Below are positions 43,353-52,900 of a DNA stretch of 64,000 nt, one piece after another. Source of the stretch: DASYQD01 sp036005845 (GTDB taxonomy: Bacteria > Acidobacteriota > Thermoanaerobaculia > Multivoradales > JAIOJS01). Position numbers and translations under genes: made by a program. The notes below the pieces were generated by a model, which did not search any database, was not told the origin of the DNA, and worked only from the letters and a program-made list of their open reading frames with translations. Location of the stretch: assembly GCA_036005845.1 (NCBI GenBank), contig DASYQD010000127.1:1-64000 (forward strand). The letters run 5' to 3'. The stretch's first letter is position 1; every line of letters starts with the position of its first letter.

Positions 43353-46300
43353 GCGGCGGAGAGTGGTACTTCCGATGCTACCGACGCGCGCGAGCCCGGC
43401 GGTGCGCTCGCCGGCACGTCGCTCGGCGTTGGCGCATCGCTCGGCGTCGCCACGGCGCTGGGCGTCGGCGATCCATTGGGCGTCGATGGCGCGCTCGGCG
43501 CGGTGTTCTTTGCCGCCGCCGCTCGCGTCCGGTGCACGAGCACCGCCGCCAGCTCGCGCGCCTGATGGTTGAGGAAGTAGTGACTGCCGCCGGCAATCAC
43601 CTCGCGCTCGACGCGCTCGGCGAAGAACCGCCACGCGCGATGGCTGGCGGTGCCGGCGCCGAAGAGCCCGCGCGTGAACGGATCGCGATCGCCGAGCAGC
43701 GCCACGACTGGCGCCCGCAGCGGCGCCGCCGCGCGCCGGTAGGCGCGCTCGAAGTAGTCGAGCGAGGCCGCGACGTCGCGGCGGAAGACGCGCATGAGGA
43801 AGGCGACGTCCGCGTCGTCGAGCGCGCCGTCGAAACCGCCGAGGCGCGCGAGGCGGCTGCGCAGCGCGTCGTCGCCGGTCCGGCGCTGGCGGAGCTTGAC
43901 CAGCGGGATCTCGAGCCGCCGCAGACGCCGGTTGGGCGGCAGCGCCGCGGCGAGATAGACGGCCTCGACGCGGCGGCCGGCCGCCTCGAGCAGCCGCGCC
44001 GTCTCGAGCGCCACGGCCGTACCGACGCAGTGGCCGTAGATCGACAGCGGCCCGAGGTCGCGAGCGATCACTTCGTCCGCCACGGCGCGCGCGATCTCCT
44101 CGACCGAAGGCTGCGATTCATCAGCGCGCGCCGGAGGCGCCGAATCCTGCGCGCGCAATGCCGGGTCGTGCGCCCGGAGCGCTGGATCGTTTACGCGGAG
44201 CGGGGGTTCTTGCGCGCGTGACGCCCGAAGCTGCGCGGGCCGCGCCGAATCGTCTGCCGCTGTCGCGGGATCATGCCCGGGCAGTGCCACCGCGTACAGT
44301 CCCCACTCCGCCGGCAGCTCCTGCAGCAGCGGCCGGTAGACCACGGGGCTGCCGCCGCCGTAGGGCACGCAGAGCAGCACCGGCGCGCCGGCGGCCGGCG
44401 GCCGCAGCGTCTCGAGGATGCCGCCCTCGGCGCCGCCGCCGCCTTCGATGCAGTCGGCGAGGCCGCGAATCGTGGGATGGCGGAAGAGGTCCATCACCGC
44501 CACGCCCTCGCCGCAGCGCCGTACCACGCGGATGGCCTTGAACGAGTCGCCGCCCAAAGCGAAGAAGTCGTCCTCGACGCCGACCTCCGGCAGGTCGAGG
44601 ACGTCGCGCCAGATCGCCGCGACTTGCTGCTCGAGCGCGGTGCGCGGCGCCGTGAAGCCGGCGGCCGTCTCCGCCCGCGTGCGCTCCGGCGCCGGCAAGG
44701 CCGCGCGATCGAGCTTGCCGTTGGGCAGCAGCGGCAGCGCCGCGAGCGGTACCAGCGCGGCGGGAATCATCGCCTCCGGCAGCCGCTCTGCCAGCGCGCG
44801 CCGCAGGGCCACGAGATCGAATGCGGGAGTGGGGCCGGACGACGAGCTCGCGGCCGGCACCACGTAGCCGACCAAGCTGCGGTCGCCGCCACCGTCCTCG
44901 CGCGCCACCACCACGGCGTCTCCGACGCCCGGCTGCGCGCGCAGTGCCGCCTCGACCTCGCCGAGCTCGATGCGGTGGCCGCGGATCTTCACCTGGAAGT
45001 CAGCCCGGCCGAGGTACTCGATGGCGCCGTCACCGCGCCAGCGCGCCAAGTCGCCGGTGCGGTAGAGGCGCGCGCCGGGCACGCCGGAGAACGGATCGGG
45101 GATGAAGCGCTCCGCCGTGAGATCGGGGCGCCGCACGTAGCCGCGTGCGAGGCCGGCGCCGCCGATGAGCAGCTCGCCGGCGACGCCCGGCGGCACCGGC
45201 TGCATCTCGCGGTCGACGACGTAGATCTGCGTGTTGGCGATAGGCCGCCCGATCGGCAGCGTGTGACCGGTCTCGCCGCGGCGGCATTCCCACGCGGTGA
45301 CGTCGACCGCCGCTTCGGTCGGCCCGTAGAGGTTGTGCAGCTCGGCGCCGAGGCGCGCGTGGCAGCGCTCGACGAGGTGCGGCGGCAGCGCCTCGCCGCT
45401 GCAGATCACGCGCGCGACGCTGGTGCACGACTCGACGCCCGGCTCCTCCAGGAAGAGCTGCAGCATCGACGGCACGAAGTGGAGCGTCGTGATCTCCGCC
45501 TCGCGGATGAGGCGCGCGAGGTAGGCGCTGTCCTGGTGGCCGCCCGGCCGCGCGAACACCAGGCGCGCGCCGGCGAGCAGCGGCCAGAACAGCTCCCACA
45601 CCGACACGTCGAAGCTGTAGGGCGTCTTCTGCAGCACGCGGTCTGCGGCGGTGAGGTTGTAGGCGCGCTGCATCCAGAGCAGCCGGTTGCGGATGCCGCC
45701 GTGGGTGTTGGCGACGCCCTTCGGGCGGCCGGTCGAGCCGGAGGTGAAGATGACGTAGGCGAGCTGCTCGTCGGCGGTGGCCGGCGGCCGGTTGTCGCGC
45801 TCGTCGCGATCGCCGGCGCCGTCGAGGTCCGCGCCGTCCCAACCCGCGTCCAGGGTGAGCACCACGGGCGCTTGCCGATCGCCCCCGGCGCCGAGATCGG
45901 CGCTATCCCGACGAGGGTCGAGCGTGAGCACCGCTGGCTGTAGCCGAACGCCGTCCCCACCGCGATTCCCATCTTCATCGCCGCCGAGGGGCAGACGACC
46001 TCGCACGTGACTCTGGGTCAGCACGACGGTCGGCCGCGCGTCGTCGAGCATCGCGCGGAGCCGCTCGCGCGGGTAAGCAGGATCGAGCGCCACGTAAGCG
46101 CCACCCGCCTTGAGGACCCCGAGCAGCGCCACCATCAGCTCGAGCGAGCGCTCCATGGCGACGCCGACCAGAGTGTCGGCGCCGACGCCGCGGCGCAGCA
46201 GCTCGCGGGCCAGCCGCGCCGCCCGCCGCTCGAGCTCGGCGTAGGTGAGCGTCTCGCTGCCGCAGCTCACCGCGATAGCCTCCGGCGTACGCGCCGCTTG

Positions 46301-47926
46301 CGCCGCCACCAGCTCGTGCAGGCCGCCGCGCTCGGGATACTCCTCCCGCGTGGCGTTCCACTCGACGACGACCTGCCGGCGCTGCGCCGCGCCGAGCAAT
46401 GGCTGCGCCGAGACGCGCTGCTCCGGCTGCCGCACGATCCCTTCGAGCAGCGTGCGGTAGCAGCCGAGCCAGCGCTCGACCGTGGCGCCGTCGAACAGCT
46501 CGGTCATGTACTCGGCCTGCAGCGTCAGCGCGCCGTCGGCTTCCGGCAGCGCGGCGAGCGAGAAGTCGAACTTGACGACGCCGGCGTCGAGCGCCAGCGG
46601 CTCGAGCGTCAGCCCCGGCAGGCGCAGCGCCGGCAGCGGCGCGTTCTGCAGCACGAAGAAGGTCTGGAAGAGCGGGTTGCGCGAGGCGTCGCGCGCCGGC
46701 TGCAGCTCCTCGACCAGCTTCTCGAACGGCAGGTCCTGGTGCTCGTAGGCGCGCAGGGTGGCGTCGCGCACCGTCGTCAGGAGGTCGATGAAGCGCGGAT
46801 CGCCGCGCAGGTCGGCACGCAACGCGAGGGTGTTGACGAAGCAGCCGACGAGCCCTTCGACCTCGCCACGGTGGCGGTTGGCGATCGGCGAGCCGACGAG
46901 GAGCTGCTCCTGGCCGGTGAGCCGTGACAGCAGCACGTCGAAGGCGGCGAGCAGCGTCATGAAGAGCGTGGCGCTTCTGCCGCGGCCGAGCTCCTCGAGC
47001 GCGCCCACGAGTCGCGGGCCGAGGCGCAGGCTGGCGCTGGCGCCGCGATAGCTCGGTTGCCGCGGCCGTTGGCGGTCGGCGGGCAGCTCCAGCACGTGCG
47101 GCGCGCCCGCGACGGCGCGCTTCCAGAACTCCACTTCGGCCGCCAGGCGTTCGCCGCTCAGGTGAGCGCGCTGCCAGGCGGCGAAGTCGGCGTACTGGAT
47201 GGGCAGCGGCGGCAGCTCCACCGCGCGGCCGGCGAGCAGCGCCTCGTACGCCGCCGCCGTCTCGCGCAGCAGCACGCCCATCGACCAGCCGTCGGTGACG
47301 ACGTGGTGGAGCGTCAGCACGAGCACGTGATCGTCGTCGCCGAGGCGCAAGAGCAGCGCACGCAGCAGGGGACCGTTGGCGAGGTCGAACGGACGCGCGG
47401 CTTCGGCGATCGCTCGTGCGCGCGCTACCGCGAGCCCGTCGACAGTCGCGCCGCCCACTGCCTCGCCGGTGACGCCGGCGCTCAGATCATCGCGCTGCAA
47501 CGCGACGTCGACGCTGGGCAACACGACCTGCTGCGGCGCGCTGCCGTCCTCCGCGTCAACGCGGAACACGGTGCGCAGCGCCTCGTGCCGCGCCACCACG
47601 GCGGCGAGCGCCCGCTCCAGCGCCGCGGCGTCGAGCGCGCCGCGAAGCCGCGCCGCAGCGGGCACGTTGTAGAGGCCGCTGTCCGGATGCATCTGCTCGA
47701 GGAACCAGAGCCGCTCCTGCGCGAACGAGAGCGGCAGGGGCCCGTCGCGCGGCACGCGCGGGATCTCCTCCCCGCGCGCAGCCGCCACGGCGGCACCGCC
47801 GCCGGCCGCCGCCTCACCGCCAGCCTCGGCGCCGCCCGCCGCCTTCCGGCGCTCGGCGAGGAGCAGCTCGAAGAGCGCGCGCTTCTCCGGCGACAGGCCC
47901 TCGAGCCGCGCCTGCAGCTCGCTCAC
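43349..47926 (-). CDS. NRPS-3: C-A-PCP-TE module, predicted Ser, Cys-type TE
   Basis: A 1525-residue synthetase. C domain about 55-480 (HHVVTDGWSMG near 205). A domain about 510-1070: A3 FTSGSTGRPKG, A4 FDVSVWE, A5 NLYGPTEAAVDV, A10 LPNGKLDRAAL. My reading of the ten-residue code is D-V-W-H-I-S-L-V-D plus Lys, the serine pattern of EntF. PCP Ser lies in ALGGDSFKAI near 1126. The terminal thioesterase (about 1180-1460) has GHCVG, so the nucleophile is Cys (codon 44027-44029), with Asp in LLGDRDPF and His in GGSHYFLN. A 75-residue repeat-containing insertion precedes A3, and a Pro/Ser/Thr-rich tail follows the TE. GTG 47926 overlaps the aldolase stop. Confidence 0.93.
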   Translation of the reverse strand: MSELQARLEGLSPEKRALFELLLAERRKAAGGAEAGGEAAAGGGAAVAAARGEEIPRVPRDGPLPLSFAQERLWFLEQMHPDSGLYNVPAAARLRGALDAAALERALAAVVARHEALRTVFRVDAEDGSAPQQVVLPSVDVALQRDDLSAGVTGEAVGGATVDGLAVARARAIAEAARPFDLANGPLLRALLLRLGDDDHVLVLTLHHVVTDGWSMGVLLRETAAAYEALLAGRAVELPPLPIQYADFAAWQRAHLSGERLAAEVEFWKRAVAGAPHVLELPADRQRPRQPSYRGASASLRLGPRLVGALEELGRGRSATLFMTLLAAFDVLLSRLTGQEQLLVGSPIANRHRGEVEGLVGCFVNTLALRADLRGDPRFIDLLTTVRDATLRAYEHQDLPFEKLVEELQPARDASRNPLFQTFFVLQNAPLPALRLPGLTLEPLALDAGVVKFDFSLAALPEADGALTLQAEYMTELFDGATVERWLGCYRTLLEGIVRQPEQRVSAQPLLGAAQRRQVVVEWNATREEYPERGGLHELVAAQAARTPEAIAVSCGSETLTYAELERRAARLARELLRRGVGADTLVGVAMERSLELMVALLGVLKAGGAYVALDPAYPRERLRAMLDDARPTVVLTQSHVRGRLPLGGDEDGNRGGDGVRLQPAVLTLDPRRDSADLGAGGDRQAPVVLTLDAGWDGADLDGAGDRDERDNRPPATADEQLAYVIFTSGSTGRPKGVANTHGGIRNRLLWMQRAYNLTAADRVLQKTPYSFDVSVWELFWPLLAGARLVFARPGGHQDSAYLARLIREAEITTLHFVPSMLQLFLEEPGVESCTSVARVICSGEALPPHLVERCHARLGAELHNLYGPTEAAVDVTAWECRRGETGHTLPIGRPIANTQIYVVDREMQPVPPGVAGELLIGGAGLARGYVRRPDLTAERFIPDPFSGVPGARLYRTGDLARWRGDGAIEYLGRADFQVKIRGHRIELGEVEAALRAQPGVGDAVVVAREDGGGDRSLVGYVVPAASSSSGPTPAFDLVALRRALAERLPEAMIPAALVPLAALPLLPNGKLDRAALPAPERTRAETAAGFTAPRTALEQQVAAIWRDVLDLPEVGVEDDFFALGGDSFKAIRVVRRCGEGVAVMDLFRHPTIRGLADCIEGGGGAEGGILETLRPPAAGAPVLLCVPYGGGSPVVYRPLLQELPAEWGLYAVALPGHDPATAADDSARPAQLRASRAQEPPLRVNDPALRAHDPALRAQDSAPPARADESQPSVEEIARAVADEVIARDLGPLSIYGHCVGTAVALETARLLEAAGRRVEAVYLAAALPPNRRLRRLEIPLVKLRQRRTGDDALRSRLARLGGFDGALDDADVAFLMRVFRRDVAASLDYFERAYRRAAAPLRAPVVALLGDRDPFTRGLFGAGTASHRAWRFFAERVEREVIAGGSHYFLNHQARELAAVLVHRTRAAAAKNTAPSAPSTPNGSPTPSAVATPSDAPTPSDVPASAPPGSRASVASEVPLSAA

Positions 47927-48774
47927 GTGACGACGGCCAGCTCGACCGAGAGCGCCGGTTCCGAGAGCCGTTCCGAAAGGCGCAGCTCGGCGCGCCGCAG
48001 GATGGCGCTGAGGTCGTCGAGCACCGCCGCCGGCGACGGACGCTGGAAGACGTTGCGGCCGACGCACAGCCCGCTCGCGCCTGCCGCGGCCGCCGCCGCG
48101 GTGAGCTCGTAGAGCTCGGCGTCCGAGCGCTTGGCGCCGCCGGCGACGAAGATCGCCGCGTCCTCGCACAATCCAGACAGCAGCTCCGGCAGCTCGCGCA
48201 GGTCGTCGGGCGCCGCGATCTTGATCGCGTCGGTGCCCAGCTCGACGGCGATGCGCATCAGGTGCCGCATGCGCTCGACGCGCCGCCCGCGCTCGCGCGT
48301 CTCCACCTTGTCGTAGACCATCGACAGCACCGGCAGGCCGTACGCGGCCGCGGCGTCGACGACGCCGCCGAGCAACCGCAGGTTGTGGCCGTCGTTGCTG
48401 CCGTCGAAGTTGACCTGCAGCGACACGCCGTCGGCGCCCAGCCGTAGCGCCGACTCGACGGTGGTGAGCATCTCTTTCGTATCGGGCGCCGGCGCCAGGG
48501 TGCTCATGCCGTTGACGTGCACCATCACCCCGAGGCCGCGCAGGCAGTCGTGGGCCGCGAGCCGCTCGACGATGCCCTTGTGCGCGATGATCCCGGTGAT
48601 CCCGGGGTGGGCGATCCAGCGCCCCACCTGCGCCACGCTCTCGAGGCCGGGCATCGGCCCGACGGTGAGCCCGTGGTCGATGGGAACGATGAGGCCGAAC
48701 CGCGATTGCGGGTAGCGGAACCGCGACCACCGGATGCGTTTGCCGGCGCTGCTCATCTGGATGCTCTGGACCAT
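47923..48774 (-). CDS. GriI/ADH-synthase-like class I aldolase
   Basis: A 283-residue DhnA-type class I aldolase: FGLIVPIDHGLTVGP, LGVMVHVNGMST, GADGVSLQVNFDG, VLSMVYDKVETRERG, GTDAIKIAAPDDL (Schiff-base Lys region) and AIFVAGGAKRSD near a phosphate-binding loop. Close families are 2-amino-3,7-dideoxyheptulosonate synthase of the archaeal aromatic pathway and GriI, which joins aspartate semialdehyde to dihydroxyacetone phosphate for 3-amino-4-hydroxybenzoate. Position next to a DHQS-II-like gene inside an NRPS operon favours the GriI role. The RBS AAAGGAG lies eight bases before the ATG. The stop overlaps the NRPS-3 start. Confidence 0.88.
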   Translation of the reverse strand: MVQSIQMSSAGKRIRWSRFRYPQSRFGLIVPIDHGLTVGPMPGLESVAQVGRWIAHPGITGIIAHKGIVERLAAHDCLRGLGVMVHVNGMSTLAPAPDTKEMLTTVESALRLGADGVSLQVNFDGSNDGHNLRLLGGVVDAAAAYGLPVLSMVYDKVETRERGRRVERMRHLMRIAVELGTDAIKIAAPDDLRELPELLSGLCEDAAIFVAGGAKRSDAELYELTAAAAAAGASGLCVGRNVFQRPSPAAVLDDLSAILRRAELRLSERLSEPALSVELAVVT

Positions 48775-48798
48775 GGTCGGCGCTCCTTTAGCTCTCGA

Positions 48799-49980
48799 TT
48801 AGCTCTCGATGATGTGTTCTTCGACCTTGATGCCGACGTGACGCCCCGGCTTGGCGAGGTGCCCGAGCACGCGGTCGCCGGGCTTGAGCTCGGTGATGTT
48901 GAGCGGCTTGCCTTCCGCCGAGTAGATGCGGACGTGCCAGTCGTCCTGCAGCAGCACGTTGACGCGCTCGCCGCCCTCGAACTCGGCCTCGATCAGGCGC
49001 AGCGGCCGCACTTCGGTCTTCATGCGGCCGACGGTGGCGCGGCGCACGTTGCCGTCGAGGTCGGCGATCATCACCGGCGAGCCGGCGCGCAGCTCGGTCA
49101 TGTAGTCGGTCTTGTTCGAGGCGTTGTAGACGTAGCTGTGCACGGCCCCGGCGTTGACGCGGAACGGCCGCAGCTCCATGTAGGGCAGGTAGAAGACCTC
49201 GGGGCAGCAGAGGATGCCGCCCTGCGAGGTCGAGCCGACGATCATCCCTTCGCGCGTCGAGAAGAGGGTCGCCACGTCGATGCAGCTCCGGTAGCCCATC
49301 CCCACCGGCTCGGTGCGCAGCACCGTCGCCGGCTCGATCGAGATACGCGCCGCGCGCTTCGCCGCCAGCTTGGCGAGGAAGGCGTCGAGCGTCTCGTGGT
49401 CGCGCGGCGAGAAGACCAGGCCGTCGGCGCCGACCTCCATGACGCCGAGCGTCACCACCGCGTCCTCGACGTTCTTCGGGTCGGTGATCTCCTTGAACAG
49501 CAGCGTGCGCGTCGGCTGCAGGGTGGCGATGCCGAGCTCGAGCGGGATGTTGGTGGGGTCCTTGAAGCTCACCATCAGGTAGTCGTGGCGGGCACCTTCC
49601 GCGATAGCGCCGTGCAGGCTCGGGCCGTCGTCGACGCGCGCCCGCAGGCAGGTGGCGAAGCCGCGCGCGCGGGCGCGCACCAGCAGCTCGGGGTCGGCGC
49701 TGGCGACGACGAGGCCGGGCGTCTCCGGCAGCTCGCCGTCGTGGCGGGCGTGCAGCACGCGCGTCATGCGGGCCGGCAGCTGCGGCAGGATGTCGGCCGC
49801 GTTGTCGGGGTAGAGCACGACGCCTGAATAGATGGTGTGCCCGAGGCGCGCCAGCACGCTGTCGCCGGCCGCGAGGCCGCGGGTGTCGTACCAGAGCAGG
49901 TCTTCCGCGAAGGCCCGCGGCGCGTCGCTGCGCTCGCGCTCGGCGGTGGGTGCTTCGGTGGGAGTGATCAGGCTCAGCAT
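48799..49980 (-). CDS. DHQS-II/GriH-like 3-dehydroquinate synthase homologue
   Basis: A 393-residue protein of the 3-dehydroquinate synthase II family, with VGADGLVFSPRDHETLDAF, VGMGYRSCIDVATLFSTREG, GMIVGSTSQGGILC, PFRVNAGAVHSYVYNASNKT and YMTELRAGSPVMIAD. Archaeal DHQS-II cyclises the ADH-synthase product; GriH makes 3-amino-4-hydroxybenzoate with GriI. With the aldolase only 24 bases downstream, a two-enzyme route to an aminohydroxybenzoate precursor is the best reading. I start at ATG 49980, eight bases after AAGAGG; GTG 49989 is the alternative. It directly follows NRPS-2, whose A domain may use the product. Confidence 0.88.
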   Translation of the reverse strand: MLSLITPTEAPTAERERSDAPRAFAEDLLWYDTRGLAAGDSVLARLGHTIYSGVVLYPDNAADILPQLPARMTRVLHARHDGELPETPGLVVASADPELLVRARARGFATCLRARVDDGPSLHGAIAEGARHDYLMVSFKDPTNIPLELGIATLQPTRTLLFKEITDPKNVEDAVVTLGVMEVGADGLVFSPRDHETLDAFLAKLAAKRAARISIEPATVLRTEPVGMGYRSCIDVATLFSTREGMIVGSTSQGGILCCPEVFYLPYMELRPFRVNAGAVHSYVYNASNKTDYMTELRAGSPVMIADLDGNVRRATVGRMKTEVRPLRLIEAEFEGGERVNVLLQDDWHVRIYSAEGKPLNITELKPGDRVLGHLAKPGRHVGIKVEEHIIES

Positions 49981-49998
49981 CGCGTCCACCTCTTGTGG

Positions 49999-52900
49999 CT
50001 AGGAAGGCAGCGGCTCGGTTTCGTTGTGGATGCGCAGGGCATGCTCCGCAGCAGCCGCCGCGTCGGACATCCGCTCGACCTCGGCGAGCAGCGCGAGCGC
50101 CTCGTCGTCGGCGAGCCGCGTGCGCTTCTCGACGGCGGCGGCGACCGCGGCGGCGACTCCCGCCACCGTCGGCGCCTCGAACAGCGCGCGCAGCGGCAGG
50201 TCGACGGCGAAGGCCTGGCGCAGCCGCGACACCACCTGCGTGGCGAGCAGCGAGTGGCCGCCGAGCTCGAAGAAGCTGTCGTCGACGCCGAGCCGCTCGA
50301 CGGCGGTATGTTCACCCCGAAGCACGGCGGCGAAGATCTCCGCCACGGCGCGCTCTTCGGCGGTGCGCGGCGCGACGGACGCCGTCGCGCGCCGCTCGGC
50401 GACGGCGGGCAGCGCGCGGCGGTCGATCTTGCCGTTGGGCGTCAGCGGCATCGCCTCGAGCAGCACGAAGCGCGACGGCACCGTCGCCTCGGGCACGCGC
50501 TCGAGCAGGTAGCGGCGCAGCTCCGCGGCGCCGAGGATGGGGTCCGGCTGCGGGCCGCGCGCCGCCGCCTCGACCTCGGGGTCCGGCTGCCGCGCTTCGC
50601 GCACGGCGTAGAGGTAGTGGATGTGCTGGCTCGCCTCGACGGCGAAGTCCTCGTCGACCGTCACCGTGAAGCCGTGGCGCTCGAGCAGGCTCGTCACCGT
50701 GGCGAGACGGCCGTCGACGTCGTGGAGCTGTAGCACCACCTGCCGGACCTTCGGCCAATCGGCGTCGTCGAGACCCTGCAGCACGTCGAGCTCGGCCTTC
50801 TCGACGTTGACCTTGAGCAGGTCGATGCGCTCGACGCCCTGCTCGCGGATCACCTCCGACAGCGTGCGCAGCGGCGTCTCGAAGGTGCGCGTCTTCAGGC
50901 GGTCCTCGAGCAGCTCGTCGAGCACCTCCGCCGGCCCCTCGTCCACCCCTTGCTTGTGGAGGTAGGAGAGGACGACGCCCTTCTCCTCCTCGCGATCGGG
51001 GTAGAGGCCCGACATGATGGTGAAGCCTGGGTAGAAGGTGAACGGAGCGCTGCCGGCCGCCGACGAGAGCGCGCAGGGGAACAGCTTGGCGTTGACGCCG
51101 TGCAGCGCGCTGTTGCCGCGCAGCACGGCGAAGGTCTCGGGGTTGGGCTCGAAGGCGTAGAGCGCGCCGCCGCGGCTGCGCAGGTTCGCCCACAGCGCGA
51201 AGACGCCGATGTTGGCGCCGACGTCGAAGATGGTGTCGCCGGGCAGCACGGTGATGCCGTGCTTGAGGTACATGACCTCCTCGAACATTTCGGTGTAGAG
51301 GAAGTCGGTCTCGTTGCGGTTGATCTGCAGCACCGCCAGGCCGTTGGGCAGCCGGTAGCGCTCGCTGCCGCCGACGGTCGCGGCGCGCTCGGGGCGCGGC
51401 ACGACGTAGGCGGTGAGCTGCACCTGGCCGGGGCTCTCCTCGCGCGCCACCACCGCGGCCTGGCGCACGTCGGGGTGCCGGCGAAGCAACGCTTCGAGCC
51501 CGGAGGTCTCGACGAGCACGCCGTGCACCTTGACCTGGTGATCGCGGCGGCCGAGGTACTCGAGGGTGCCGTCGGCCAGCCAGCGGGCGCGGTCGCCGGT
51601 CTTGAAGACGACGGCGCCGGGCTGGAACGGATGCGGCACGAACCGCTCGGCGGTGAGCTCGGGGCGGTTGAGGTAGCCGCGCGCCAGCCCCGGGCTCGCC
51701 ACGTAGAGGTCGCCGGGGACGCCGACCGGCTGTGGCTGCAGGCGGCGATCGAGCACGTAGGTGGCGACGTTGGCGATCGGCCGCCCGATCGGCACGCGCG
51801 CGGCGCCGGCCGCGGACGACGGCACCACGTGGCAGGCGGCGTCGTGCATCTCAGAGGCGCCGTAGTGGTTGCGCAGAGTCGCCGCAGGCAGGCGGCGGTA
51901 GAAGCGCTCGACGAGGTCGCCGCCGAAGGCTTCACCACAAGCGCTCACCGTGCGCAGGCGCCCGAGCGGCGCGAGGTCGACGTCGGCGTCGAGCAGCATG
52001 CGCAGCAGCGAGGGGACGACGACGAGGTGGGTGACGCCGCCTTGGGCGAGCGCGCGCACGAAGGCCGGCGCGTCCTGCACCACCTCGTCGGGCACGATCA
52101 GCGCCGGCACGCCGCGCAGCAGCCCGCCCAGCAGCTCCCAGATCGAGATGCCGAAGCCGATCGTCGTGCGCTGGCAGATCACGTCGCCGGCACGGAACGG
52201 GTCGTCGCGCCAGTTCCAGAAGAAGCGATTGAGGAACTGCCGCTGCGATACCGCGACGCCCTTCGGCTGGCCCGTCGAGCCGGAGGTGTAGGTGACGAGG
52301 AAGAGGTTGTCGGCCGTCGACGGCGAGGCGACGGCGCCGCCGCCGCGCGCGGCGATCGCGGCGGCATCGGCAGCAGCATCGATGCGCACGATCGCGCCGT
52401 GAAACGGCGGCAGGCGGTCGCCGAGCCCGTCCCGCGTGACGAGCACCGGCGCGCCGGTGTCGGCGAGCACGAAGGCGAGATGCGAGGCTGGGTAGGAGGG
52501 ATCGAGCGGCACCCATGCGCCGCCCGCCTTGAGCACCGCGAGCAGCGCCACCAGCGTGTCGAGCGAGCGCTCGAGCGCCACGGCGACGGGCACCTCGGCG
52601 CCGACGCCGAGCGCCTGCAGGTGGCGCGCGAGCCGGTTGCTGCGCGAGTCGAGCTCGCGATAGGTCAGCCGCTCGCCGCCGCAGCTCGCGGCGAGCGCGT
52701 CGGGCGTGCGCTCGACCTGCGCCGCGAAGAGGTCCTGCAGCCGCCCTTGGTCCTGCAGTCGCTCTTGGGCGTCGAGCGGCGCCGCCTCGCTCCAGGCGAA
52801 GAGGCGATCGCGCTCGTCGCTGGTGAGCAGCGGCAGCTCCGACACCGGCGTCGCCGGCCGCGCGACGGCGCCGGCGAGCAGGCAGCCGAGCTGCTCGGCC

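Noticed and set aside
47927..48730. Upstream extension of the NRPS-3 frame over the aldolase gene
   Set aside because: Antiregister reading of the aldolase. The GTG overlapping the aldolase stop (GTGA) begins the conserved SELQARLEGLSPEKR start of the C domain.
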